Assembly (NCBI RefSeq): GCF_947242115.1
Contig: NC_074726.1
Location: forward strand, 13,267,970-13,331,969
Direction of reading: 5' to 3'
Source: Biomphalaria glabrata
Lineage: Eukaryota > Mollusca > Gastropoda > Planorbidae
Length of the DNA stretch: 64,000 nucleotides
Shown here: piece by piece, positions 1 to 12,100 of the stretch
How positions within the stretch are numbered: the first letter of the stretch is position 1
How the letters are laid out: the number at the start of each line of letters is the position of its first letter
The notes under the pieces: model-generated
Told to the model about the DNA's origin: nothing
The model's database searches: none
The model's input: the letters and a program-made list of their open reading frames with translations, nothing else
Position numbers and translations under genes: made by a program

Positions 1-1
1 C

Positions 2-114
2 GTGTGTGGTAGTAAAGAAGGCTTAATGCAGATCTCTGGCCGAAGACATAATACTGATGATATTATAGCTACAGTCCTAGCTGTTGAGCCCATGAAGTTT
101 ATATATAGGGGAAG
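2..114 (+). CDS. DIP2: DIP2 exon a (5' border outside window)
   Basis: Reads VCGSKEGLMQISGRRHNTDD and onward to FIYRG, then splits the next arginine codon (AG|A) at donor AG/GTAATT. It belongs to the C-terminal subdomain of the first adenylating domain. The true exon start may lie left of base 1. Confidence 0.93.
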
Positions 115-3100
115 GTAATTTTATGCTTAGTGTCTAATGTTATTATTATCTTTTTGATATTATAAATTGTATATTATAAACAGCAGCCATGTTAGATTTT
201 TTAAAATATTTGTATGCTTTTATAAATCAAAGGCTTTTATATATAATATAGAATATGCTATTAGTATGTATATGTACTCATTTCAGACTTTCTGATCTCT
301 ATGGCAGATAATTAAAGCTCATCTGTTTTTATGGCTGACAGTTAAGCTGTCATATGGTCAACACAAGGGCCATCCGCCTTTTATTTCCCCAACATGTCAG
401 TAACCATTAGAGTTGGGTGTCCAAAAAATCCCATAATTGAAAATCCCAGTCTTTATTGGCTCGGTTAGAAAGTCAAACACTTAACCACTCAGCCACCAAG
501 ACCCATATAAGCATGTATAACTTGTACCATAATAATAATGTCACTGAATTACCAGAAAACACCAATTAAGTATATTTATTTATACAACTATAAAATGTTA
601 TAGATTCAATCATCAATAATTAAATTTAGAAATACTCTTTTCATTTATTGAACTTATACACTATATATATATATTTAAATTTTTAAAAAAAATAAATTTT
701 CACTAATGAGAATTGTTGTTTAACTAGCTTCCAAGCAATTTACCTCTTTACCAGTTTGTCTGATTATTTAGCAACAAAGAGATGGATTAAAGAGCTATAA
801 AAACCAATGTATTTATTTGTGACCATTTCAGAATTGCAGTGTTTTCTATTAAAGTACTTAAGGATGAAAGGATAGTCATTATAGCAGAACAAAGGCCTGA
901 CTGTACAGAAGAAGAAGTAAGCCCTTACAGTTAAAATTGATTTCACAATTTTATTTTTTTGTTGTACTGAGCACTAAATATATTTAAATAATCTAAAAGA
1001 AAACCTGTACAATCAAATTGTGTTTGTGTGTTGTAGAGTTTCCAGTGGATGAGTCGTGTACTCCAGGCTGTAGACAGTATTCACCAGGTTGGAGTCTATT
1101 GTTTGGCTCTAGTTCCACCAAATTACTTACCAAAGGTGAGTTCCTTTATTTTCTACACCAAGTCTTAATATTAGTTGTGGTCAGGATCAAATCAATTCAT
1201 GTACCATTTCTGTACTAAGTGTGAATGTTGCCTACAGCATGTTGTGTTTTCCTTGACTGAATTTATTTCTGATGATAGATTTTAGCAGATTAAGACTAAG
1301 ACTGCTTTATTGATCCTTATGGAAATTTGTTGTGATTACTAGGACTCTTTTCTCATATAAAAACACTACAGAAACATTCACATAAATAAAACAGATACAA
1401 CATAAAAAGTTCATTCAGTGACTACACTGGCATCTTTGTTTTGATAAATTCCGACAGAGTAAGTTTCGAACGAGTTTTTGTACCTCTCTGTTTTTGTCTT
1501 GATTGACAGTAGTCGCCCACTTTGCAACAACTTATGATGGGGCGGGTGGCTGTTGTCTTCCAAGATTTTTGCTATTTTTCTTAGACATATCTGTTCAAAA
1601 AGTTCCTTTAAAAATGGTAATGTTGTGCATGTGATTTTCGATGCCCTTTTAATAATGTTTTCTAGGCGACACAACTGTTTAGATGAAGCGTTGCCTTGCC
1701 AACAAGTTATTCCGTGTTGTAGCAGATTTTGTATACAGATTCTTTGTGCTACACTACGGTACTGAAATAAAGCACAGGACCAATTCCTGCGCAAAAAATC
1801 TCCATTACTTAAATTAATTAATTCAACACAAAAAAATCTCCATTACTTAAATTAATTATTTCAACACAAAAAAAATCACACAAGTTTCACGGTACTGAAA
1901 TCACAGAGCAGTATAATTGTTTAGCCAAACTAGTAGTTTGAATTTGAATTCAATGGCCTGAACTTCCTTCTTCTAGTAGTTGGCATATCTTTTTTATATA
2001 GCATTTTAAAAACTGCAGGTCTTGTTTTAGCTGCCCTAGAGCCCATAAATCAGTTTTTTTCTGAATCAGCCCTGAAGATCTTTTGAAATTAAATATAATT
2101 TAAAGTTTGGAAAATTTACTAATGATTCAAACATGATACTTAGATCTGTTCTTCCCTTGGTTCCTAGTTTTAAACAAATCATGGGTATACCTGTTGTAGA
2201 ATGTGAGATTAACTTCACTCATGTGACTTCTAATTAGAAACATTCTTTGTTTTTATAGACGCCTTTAGGTGGCATCCACCTTCATGACACTAAAAAGAAA
2301 TTTCTGGAAGGCTCACTGCATCCAGCCAATGTGTTGATGTGTCCTCACACCTGTGTAACCAACCTCCCTAAACCTAGAGAAATACATCCAGGTAAAGTAC
2401 AGTACTCAAATCAGCCCTTTGTTTTCTAAAACACAGTCTGATCCCTTAAATGTTATCTCTCAATCTAAAAGGAGTATGAATTCTAAAACTATGTCAAACT
2501 GGTGTTGAGATTTCAAATCTTTTGGTATTTGGATGTAGATGAGAAAGAGTTGAGACATTAGACAGCTTTATGCTCTTGTTACAGTCAACTTGGCTGTTTT
2601 TCTTACCATGTCCAGCTCTATTATTTAGGAAAAAAACACCACAGGCTAGGATTAAAAAAAACATCACCAGCTTCTTTTTCCTTTTTCTATTACAGACTTG
2701 GTGTAGACAGTCATTCTTAATGTGTTTCTAGCATAGGTTTTTCATTCAATTAATTGTAAAGGAGGCAGGTTTGGTGGCCGAGTGGTTAAGCGCTTGACTT
2801 CTGAACTGGGGGCCCTGGGTTCGAATCTTGGTAAAGACTGGTATGTTTAGTTTCAGGATATTTAGGGCGCCTCTGAGTCCACCCAACTCTAATGAATACC
2901 TGATATTAGTTGAAAACAATTAAAGGCAATTGGTTGTTGTGCTAGCCACGTGACACCTTTGTTAACGGTTGGCCTCAAAAACATGAATTTTACATCATCT
3001 TCCTATAGACCACATGGTCTGAAAGGAAAACTGTATTAGCGCTCTTAGGCTAGTTCAGCATTCTTAGTATATCATATTAACACCTTCATTGCCATTTTCC

Positions 3101-6100
3101 TTGTACAGAGTTCACTTAGCTATAGACTAAGTTTTACTATGCAATTTATTGTCCATTTTCATTTTTAAAATGCGAACCAATTTTTTTTTATTTGTCAAAT
3201 CTGGTTTTGGGTTGTTAAACATTCTCCTGTTTTTAATTTTGTTCATTGTGAGTTTCTTCTTTTTTTTTTTAAGTGCCATATCATTTGTGCTTTAATAAGA
3301 TTTAGATATAAACTAAACAAATGTGTAAACTTATACTTACATGTTTTTTCCCCTTGGTTTTACATACAAAAACTGTAATTACTATAACAAATATTCAGTG
3401 ATTACAGTGAAAAGTTTAAAATTGCTGGTAAAAATGGGAGAAGTTTATACTCAAAGTTAACATATACAAAATATTTTTGGTTACGTTGTTTATTAGATGT
3501 GAAGCCATCAGCAGTTCATGTTGGCAACATTGTTCAAGGGGCCAGGATGGCCTGGGCTCAAGGTCGTGATTTGGGCCTCTCAGAAGAAGATGCAGATACA
3601 ACTAAAAAGGTGTGTTGCAAATCTTGATTAGGAAAGTTTAAAATTTGGCAAGGGCTTTATAGTGTTAATAAATGAATTTTGTAAAACTTTGCCACTGAGA
3701 TAGTTTGTAGCCCAAAATTATAAACTTTCTTAACTCTTTCATTGCGAATTATGTAGATTGAAAAAATTGAGTATTCTGGGATGAACACTAATTTTCAAAG
3801 GAGGAGGAGTAGAGTTACTAAAACTAACATAGTAGGACGTAATCATCTTCTTTTTTGAAGTAACGTCTGTATTATATAAGATAAGATAACATAACTTTTT
3901 TATTTTATTAAATAATCAAACATTTCAGATTTTATTTTAAAGGAAAATGAATGGGCTAAAAAATTATGATAAAATTAATTATTCAAGAAATATGTTTTTT
4001 CATTAATTTTAAACTTAGCATGGAAAAGGGAAATATCAGTGATGGGAATTTTTCGGGATTTCGGAAATTTCTTCTGATCCAATTTTCGTGCAAAAAATCT
4101 AGATATTTTCCCGACATTTTTTTTTCCAATTTTTTTATTTTATGAAAAAAAAAATCCGATTTGATTATTTTTCCATTTTTGGAAGAATGCGAAATAAGAT
4201 TTTTGATTTGTTTTGAACATTCTGTCTTTTGACACAGTTATACGTTCAATTTTTTTAAAAATCTCGTGTTACCATATTGTCTTATAAGTCTATATCTCGG
4301 TCTAGACTAGAGTGGTTTGAATAAGTCTAGATAGATATATTCTAGATAAGATATCTAGTTTCTTTTATTTGAATACTTTTGTTCTAGATCTAGAGCGTCT
4401 AGACTTTAATGGCTGCTTGCCAGCTTTTGAAAAGTTCAGAAAAGTATCAGAGTATCATGATGCCTGGCTGCTTTGAGCTATTAATTTTTGCTCTGTTGTT
4501 ACAATGGCCCCTAGATTTTTCTAAATTGAACCCTGCCTGCCGACTTCCATGAGTTTAAATGGGATTAGATTTAGACTAGATCTATATAATCTATATTATA
4601 TATAGATTTTATAGATGTAGGCCTACTTTATATGACTATACTGACTATGGTGAGTTACTGAGCATAAGTCTGATAGAATATAGATCTAATAATAATAGAG
4701 ATGTAGATCCAAGTTATTAGATTTAAAAGTAGATCTAGATTATAGATAGATCTAGATCTATAGTGTGAAATATATATTTAAGTTTTTTTTTTCTATATCT
4801 AACTAATAACTAATCATTACTAATGCTTTAAAAGCCCAGTGTGGTAGAGATCCACTTCTTGTAAACAACTTGTATCAGCATGAAAAAGAGTCACATAAGG
4901 AAGCCTCAATATGCAGTTTTATTGCTTAATATTCTCTTCCTGTAAGCATTGCTCCTCATCTGATTGTTTTTGCAGCAGAGATTCAGCAGTTTTCTCTCAA
5001 TTTTCAAGCATTTATTGGTGGGCTTCATGTGCAAAGCTTAATAAATAGTTTCTCCTGTACAAAATAATCAGTGAAACAAACAGAAGTGTAGCTCATACTT
5101 TTGAAGTATTTCCAAACTGCCTGGACCTAGATATAAAGCATCTGCAAAAAGCTTTTTCCTCTCATCTATATGTACAAACAATAGTGCCTTTCATGCATTA
5201 GATGTGCAGTAAAGCTTATGTAGTGTTAGTTATTATGTAATACAACATTATTTAAAGAAAATATTAAATAAAATGATTCTACATAATTTTTAAAAATTCA
5301 GCAACATTTTTTTTAAGTTGCCACCACAGGCCAGTTCAAAAACAGGAAAAGGGGGGGGGGGGGGGGTTTACAAAATTTCCTTAAAAATTTTAAAAGTCTG
5401 TTCCCATCACTGAAATATATAAACCAATTCATTTAAAATTGATATACTGAAAGATTTAACCTTTTAATTAAACATTTAGTCCATAAATATTGAAAAAAAA
5501 AAAAAACTAAACACATTTAATCCCTTTAAATTTCATAAAAGATAAATGTAATAAGAAATTGTTTTCTTTCCATTTTTCGTGTCCCAGGAAATAAACTAAA
5601 ATAGAGGAACCATTAACACAATGTTGTCTTTTAAAAAAAAAACGTGTTGGTACTGCATCAAATTTCCTACGAACACAAAGAAAAATCACTCCCATATTCG
5701 GAAAATTAAAAAAAAGAGAAATAAACAAGCTTAACATAAAAAAGATAGCGAAAGAAATATTTTAAACCACGTTACTCGCTGAGAGTAACGCCACATTGAA
5801 AGAGTTAAGGAGCAAAATATAACCTTTATAATAACATACCTTTGGAAATTAATAGATAAATTAATAGGATGTTGCAATATGGTTACAAATTGTATGTAAA
5901 TAGCCAAAGTCCAGTATTTTGTTTTTCCTTTCTTTTTAGCATCAGTTTTTAACAGAAATCCTGAGATGGAGAGCGATCACTACACCAGACCATATTTTGT
6001 ATACAATGATTAACGCCAGAGTAAGTTGAATTAGGGCTCTTTATTAGCTTTCAGACATTTTGCTCATTCATTTCATTGTGTCCGATGTATATATTTATTT

Positions 6101-9100
6101 GAAGATTTTCAAATGTGTTCTTCTTCTCTGCTAGAATCAGACCTCAGCTACTTACACTTGCTCTCAGTTACACAAGAGGGCAGAAAAGATTGGCTGTCTA
6201 CTTATGGAGAAAGGCAAATTGAACACAGGTGATCATGTGGCCTTGGTGTTTCATCCTGGTAAGTCTGCTTTACTTGTATGTTTTTATTTGATAATCTTTT
6301 TTTTTTTCTTTAAGAACGCTGTTGGGTGATTCCAAATTTAAGGAAAAAAAGAGAAGATCTTGATTTCAGCTATTTCTGCCCCTTATAATAAAAAAAAAAC
6401 AGCTTGATTTAGTTTTCAACATACTGAATTTATAAATCAAAATTATAAAAAGCTATTCACAGTATTGTTATAGCCACTATGTAGCAGCACCAGAGTTTTC
6501 TCTCTGAGGTGCATTCCTAGGCCTTAGATAAATGATATAATGGTTGGCCCATGCCTCATGTTCCCTCACTAGATTGTGATCCAAAGGAATGCTTTGCATT
6601 ACATTCAGCACCAACTAAATAGCAGAAGCTGTCAAAGGGAATATCATTGTTGATGCCTAAAGGACTCCACAAATATTAGTGACTATACATACAATCACTT
6701 TTTTGTCCCAGTTTAATGTTGTGGCTAATTTGTGTAGTGAAATAGATATTCCTAGGAAAATCTTTAAATAGAAGTAGAAATAATAATAATTGTTGTTTCC
6801 ATAAAGATATTCATTTGAGTAGACCATCTAAATGTCAACAGAATAATCAAAGTGATTAGACTACATACTTTTACAGATCTCTATAAAATCAGTACATCTA
6901 ATGAAATTTAAATACCGGTAACTAATCTCAGATCTAAATCCACATTATTTCTTGTTGGTCTCCTAGTGTCACTTTCCAGCAACCATATTAATCCAGAAAA
7001 TAATTATGAAATAAGGTTATGTTACACAATGCTCACTTAGTTAGAAATCAAAATTTTCAATGAATCTTATCATATACCGGTATGTTGGTTACATAAATTT
7101 AGGTTAGAAATTTGAAGCAAAAGCAATTAAAGCAATAGAAATTTTTATATTCATGAAGATTTTGTTCCACCAATTCAGGTGCTGAGTTGGTGTCTGCATT
7201 CTATGGATGTCTCTATGTTGGTAAGTACTCCATGTGCAGACATGCCTACAGTCCCGCATTATGCGGAACCGTCCCGCAAAAGCATCAAAAAAGTTCACAT
7301 GTTCCGCCGTTCCGCATTCACGATTTTTTGTTCCGCCAAGTCTGAATTCCGACACACAAAAAAAAATCGCCGATTTTTCATTATTTATTAATAATGCGAA
7401 ATGAAAATACTGAATGCAAAATAAAATAGATATAGGTCTGTGTTTATTGTTTACATTTCATCTCCTCCCGGACCCGGTGTGTCCTAAATTTATGAAGATA
7501 CTTTAGGTACGGTTGAGTTAGATGATCTAGACATAGATCTAGTACTCTAATAAGCCAAATGTTCCATTTAAATCCCTTTCTTTTCTCACAATGGCTCTAC
7601 TAGTCTAGACTAGATCTAGACTATTCAAATTCAATAATTCATTATTATTATTCAACTATTACTATTCATTGCTATATAAACTATATTATTTTGACGTATG
7701 GTATTGTCACTAGATCTAGTATAGTATTGTCACTATTCTAACACAAACTCAACTGGTTTCTTAGGCTTAGGTTTCTAAGTAATCTAAGAAAAGGATTTTT
7801 AAAAAATACGTTATTAAAGACCTAGATCTAGACCTAAATGTAATTAACTTAGACTTAGACACAGTAAGGCTAAGGCCTAAATAAGCCTAAGGCTATAGAC
7901 TATAGTATAGTAAAGTATAGTAGTGAGTAGTCAGAGTAGTATAGATCTACTTATTAGTATTATTACATAGTCTAAATTAATTATTGGTTTCTAGATCTAA
8001 AAGTAGGACTAGCACTAGATGATACTAAATCTAGAATCTAGATCTATATAGAAATAGACTTTGAAGATGATTATTAGATTCTAGATTTCTATGTATCATT
8101 ATCATTATGTAATAAATTTAGTTCTCAATAAGTCTATACTTTAGATCTAGACCTAGACTATAGACATTAATATTTAGATCTATAATATTATATTATTATT
8201 ATTAAAATCTGTGTTCTTAGACTTAGAGGACTTAAATTAAATGTATGTCTAGACTAGTAAGTCACTAGTAGACTCTTATATTATTTAGATCTAGAGACAA
8301 CATCTAGAGTGATTAGAGTAGAGCCCTAGAAAAGGATCTATAGAAAATCAAGTAGATCTAGAATAATCTAGATCTAGTCAGTAGATTTAGATCTAGTAGT
8401 AACAAATAAAAATAGTAACATTTGAGTCTAGGTCATTAGAATACATTTTAGTTAGAATTCATCATTTAGGAGTTAGAACTATTGATTTCAAACAAAGGAC
8501 ATAATTATGAATTAAAGGTTTTCTTACTTTTAATTATAATATTTACATCTAATTTATAAGAAGCAAATTAGTATTGTTATTAAAGTAATATAATTGAAGT
8601 TTTATTTATATTGCGTACAGTACGGTACAGTATGGCTAACAAACATAAACGCGTTTATGTTCCACATTGGGGCCCAAAATTCCACATTTTCAACCTGAGT
8701 GTTCCACATTCTGGGTCTTGGGGGTAGGCATGTCTGCATGTGCTTTGACTTAGCAGAAGTGTTCCTGCATATATCTTAATAATATATATTGTAATCACAA
8801 TCAATAATTTCTTTGGATGGTAAAAGTTTGCAACTATTAATATTGTTATATTTAATATCTATTTCCAGGTTGTGTCCCTGTGACTATTAGGCCCCCTCAC
8901 CCACAGAACGTAGCCTCTACCCTGCCCACGGTACGAATGATTGTGGAAGTGTCCAAGTCTGTGGCCATTCTCACCAACAGCGCAACAATCAAGTTGCTCA
9001 AATCAAAGGTTGGTCTATGATGTTAAGTCTCAGAACAGAAGATTACTTAAATTAAGTATTGACTCACTAATTAAAGTATTGGTTTACAATAATTTATTCC

Positions 9101-12100
9101 AGTGTCCTAGCTAGATAATTTTCAATAGGAACTATCTTTTTTATTTTTTCAATACTTTTATACATTGCTAAAAAGTCAATTGAAGTTTTTTCTTCTACTT
9201 TCCAGGAAGCTGCAGCTATTGTTGATCCAAAAAATTGGTCCAACCTTTTGGATACTGATGATCTTCCAAAGAGAAAACTAGCCTCTATCTATAGAGCACC
9301 CACCCCAGAGATGATCTGTTACTTGGACTTTAGTGTCTCCACCACAGGGATGTTGGCAGGGGTTAAGGTCAGCCTTTTACTTAACCATTTCACCACTAAG
9401 CAGTTGTAAGAAACTATCTACCCCCATCCCTAAGAGAAGGGATATAACTCTTTATCAGCTATTTTTTTAAATTAATTTTTTGACTAAATTCACAGAAAAA
9501 AACTAATAAAACCTAACAAAAACCTTCTTTTTATAATAGAAAAAATAGACCTAGGGTTAAGCATCATGTTTGAAGTCATAAATAGGCCTACAGAGCTCAA
9601 AAACATTAAAATATCACGTCGTATTCAATATTGGATCTAGCATCAATTTTTTATTTATTTTCACTACTGTCCGTTTTAATGGTTCTAAATCACTTACCCC
9701 AATCATTATATCCTTATTCTACAGTTGAAACATTAATATTCCCATTAAAATCTTATTCTATTAAAGCCTAAACATAAGCCTAAATATGTTCCATTTCTAG
9801 GCTAGCAAAAAAAAAACAACGTAATTTTCAAAAAATCATAAAGATCCATTCTAACATGCTGCAGATACAAAATAAACACCTAAAGATAGCATCACTATCG
9901 CTCTTCTAGGTCAGAGTTAGTAAAGGTATAAATAGTTATTTAAAAACTGGCAGTGCGTGCATAAACGAAACAACCCAAAATCGGAGACTTATACAATAGA
10001 GATATTTGGCACTATTTGAGTTGTGACAAATTTTAATTATTTCCATCTATTATCTTATTCTCTCATGAATAATTTATTTTTGTGTTCTAAGTTTTGCATG
10101 ATATAAAATTTGAGGTTGTGAAAATTACTGAGAGAGATCTTGAGTATAGTGCAGATTTAATTAAGAAAAGTTCAATGTCTTTTTAAAATGTCAAAATAAA
10201 TACATGTTCTCCCAATTATTCAAACAGAAATATATTTTTGTTTAAATGTTTTTATGTCTATGGTGGATAATTTTTGAGAACACTTAAAAACAATTGTTTT
10301 GTAATTTTATAAATCACTCTATTCTTTGTAGTATCCGGTATTGAATAACAAGAGGGAAAAAACATAAAAGAACGTTGTTACAAAGGTTAAGACAGTAAAA
10401 ATGTTTCAAATGTAAAATGGTTTTAAAATAACATATATAATTCTAAAACTTTCACATATCTTTGTGATTTGTTCAGATTGCCTCTGAATTCAATATTACT
10501 ATAACTGATTTGGAAATAAAAGAGTTTAGAATGTCATAGACCTATGCTTCTTCAATGAAGCAGATTCTTAAAATATTTTTTTGTTTGTTAACTGCACCTT
10601 GCTGGATGGTTACAGCAAGACTAAAAACTCCTTACTGAAATTGATTGATTTTAAGTTGCTGACAAACCAGTTACTTCTTTGTATCATCAGATGTCCCATG
10701 CTTCAGCTACAGCTTTGTGCAGGGCTCAGAAACTTCAGTGTGAGCTCTACCCATCTAGGGATGTAGCTCTTTGTTTGGATCCATACAGTGGACTTGGCTT
10801 TGTGCTTTGGTGTCTTAGCAGGTACTCCTGGCTTTTTACTAAGTTAAATGTTAGTACTGTATCTCAAAAAGATTATTAAAAAAAAAAAAAGATTACATAA
10901 TGTTTCATACAAATATGTGTGTGTGTGTCTTTTTTTGTTTCTTGTGAATCATTTTACATTTCTTACTTATCAGGTTAATGTTTTTTATAAAGCAGCAGAA
11001 ATAATAGAAATATTTGTGTTAAGAACCTCAAGTAAATAAATAACTATCCTTATTGAATAGCTAGGGAATTTTTTTTTCTTAGCTTTCAGTTGTTGTTTTT
11101 TTTAATTCTTTAATTAATTAAATTAATTGATTATCTATTTTTTAGCATTTATTCGGGTCATCATTCAATACTCATTCCGCCATCAGAGGTAGAAGTCAAT
11201 CCTGCTGTCTGGTTGACTGCTGTGAGTCAATTCAAAGGTGACTATTTTTAATGCTTTATTATATCCTTGAAATGGTATACCACAAAATATATTTTATATT
11301 TTGTCTTGATGTGATTCTTACATATGACTTTCTGTGACACAGTTCGAGACACTTTTTGTTCCTATGGGGTGATGGAATTGTGTACTAGAGGGCTGGGCAC
11401 ATCAACAGCATCCTTAAAGGTACAGAGTGTTAAGTTCAACAAAAACTAAAGATGAATTTTATTGTGGTGTTGTTGACAGGATTCTAGATCATCTTTAATG
11501 TGCTTCTCCGCAGGCCAAAGGTGTAAATCTGTCTTGTGTGAGAGCATGCTGTGTTATTGCAGAGGAACGCCCCAGAATATTGCTGACCACTTCCTTCACC
11601 AAACTGTTTGCCAGTCTAGGTCTGAGTCCCAGGGCTGTCAGCACAAGTTTTGGTTGTCGTGTTAACATAGGCATATGTTTGCAGGTGAGGGACAGGCGTA
11701 TAGTCTAGAAAACATTGTTGTGAAGTTTACAATTTGAAATATTGGAAACATTAAATTTTAAAATTATTTACAAAATGGAATAGCTGTTGAATTTTCACAT
11801 TATTCTGTTTGTTTACTTTTGATATTGGAAATATATCAGAAGAATTTGAATTTCAATAAAGATTTTGTAATAGATAAAACATTATTTTTAATTTTTTTTT
11901 CTTCTGGAGAATGCTGAATTGCTAGTCAAATCTTTATGTTAAAAATTGGTAGATAGAATGTTTACAATTGGTACCAACTAGTCAGCTTCATATTCACATT
12001 CATTACAGAGTGAAGACCAAAAAAAAAAAAAAGTTTTTTAAACATTGTTATGCTATCTTACTCATTTGATTTAAATAAAAATGTTTGGAACCCACCCCTT

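Larger units (their letters stand above)
3730..5808. mobile_element. TTAA-flanked (piggyBac-like) non-autonomous element
   Basis: Left end TTAACTCTTTCATTG (3730-3744) and right end CATTGAAAGAGTTAA (5794-5808) are inverted copies with one mismatch, bounded by TTAA target duplications. Such ends are usual for piggyBac and related non-autonomous elements. No transposase was seen. Inside are a LINE tail (3833-3890) and a younger CAG-ended element (4037-5412). It accounts for most of the 2.3-kb DIP2 intron. Confidence 0.65.

Noticed and set aside
2763-2840. Possible functional tRNA gene (leucine/serine-like A and B boxes)
   Set aside because: The same head is followed by a shared 190-bp body at three other places in the window, so it is a SINE. 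The cloverleaf arms do not close.
3082-3110. Second TTAA-type element end (TTAACACCTTCATTGCC)
   Set aside because: It resembles the end at 3730, but no partner end in inverse orientation was found nearby.
7104-7391. Frames overlapping exon h of DIP2 on both strands
   Set aside because: They read through the splice sites into the transposon end. The real coding piece is the 42-nt exon in the DIP2 frame.
10679-10879. 66-codon frame starting MYHQMSHASATALC as a separate gene
   Set aside because: It is DIP2 exon k read through its acceptor and donor.
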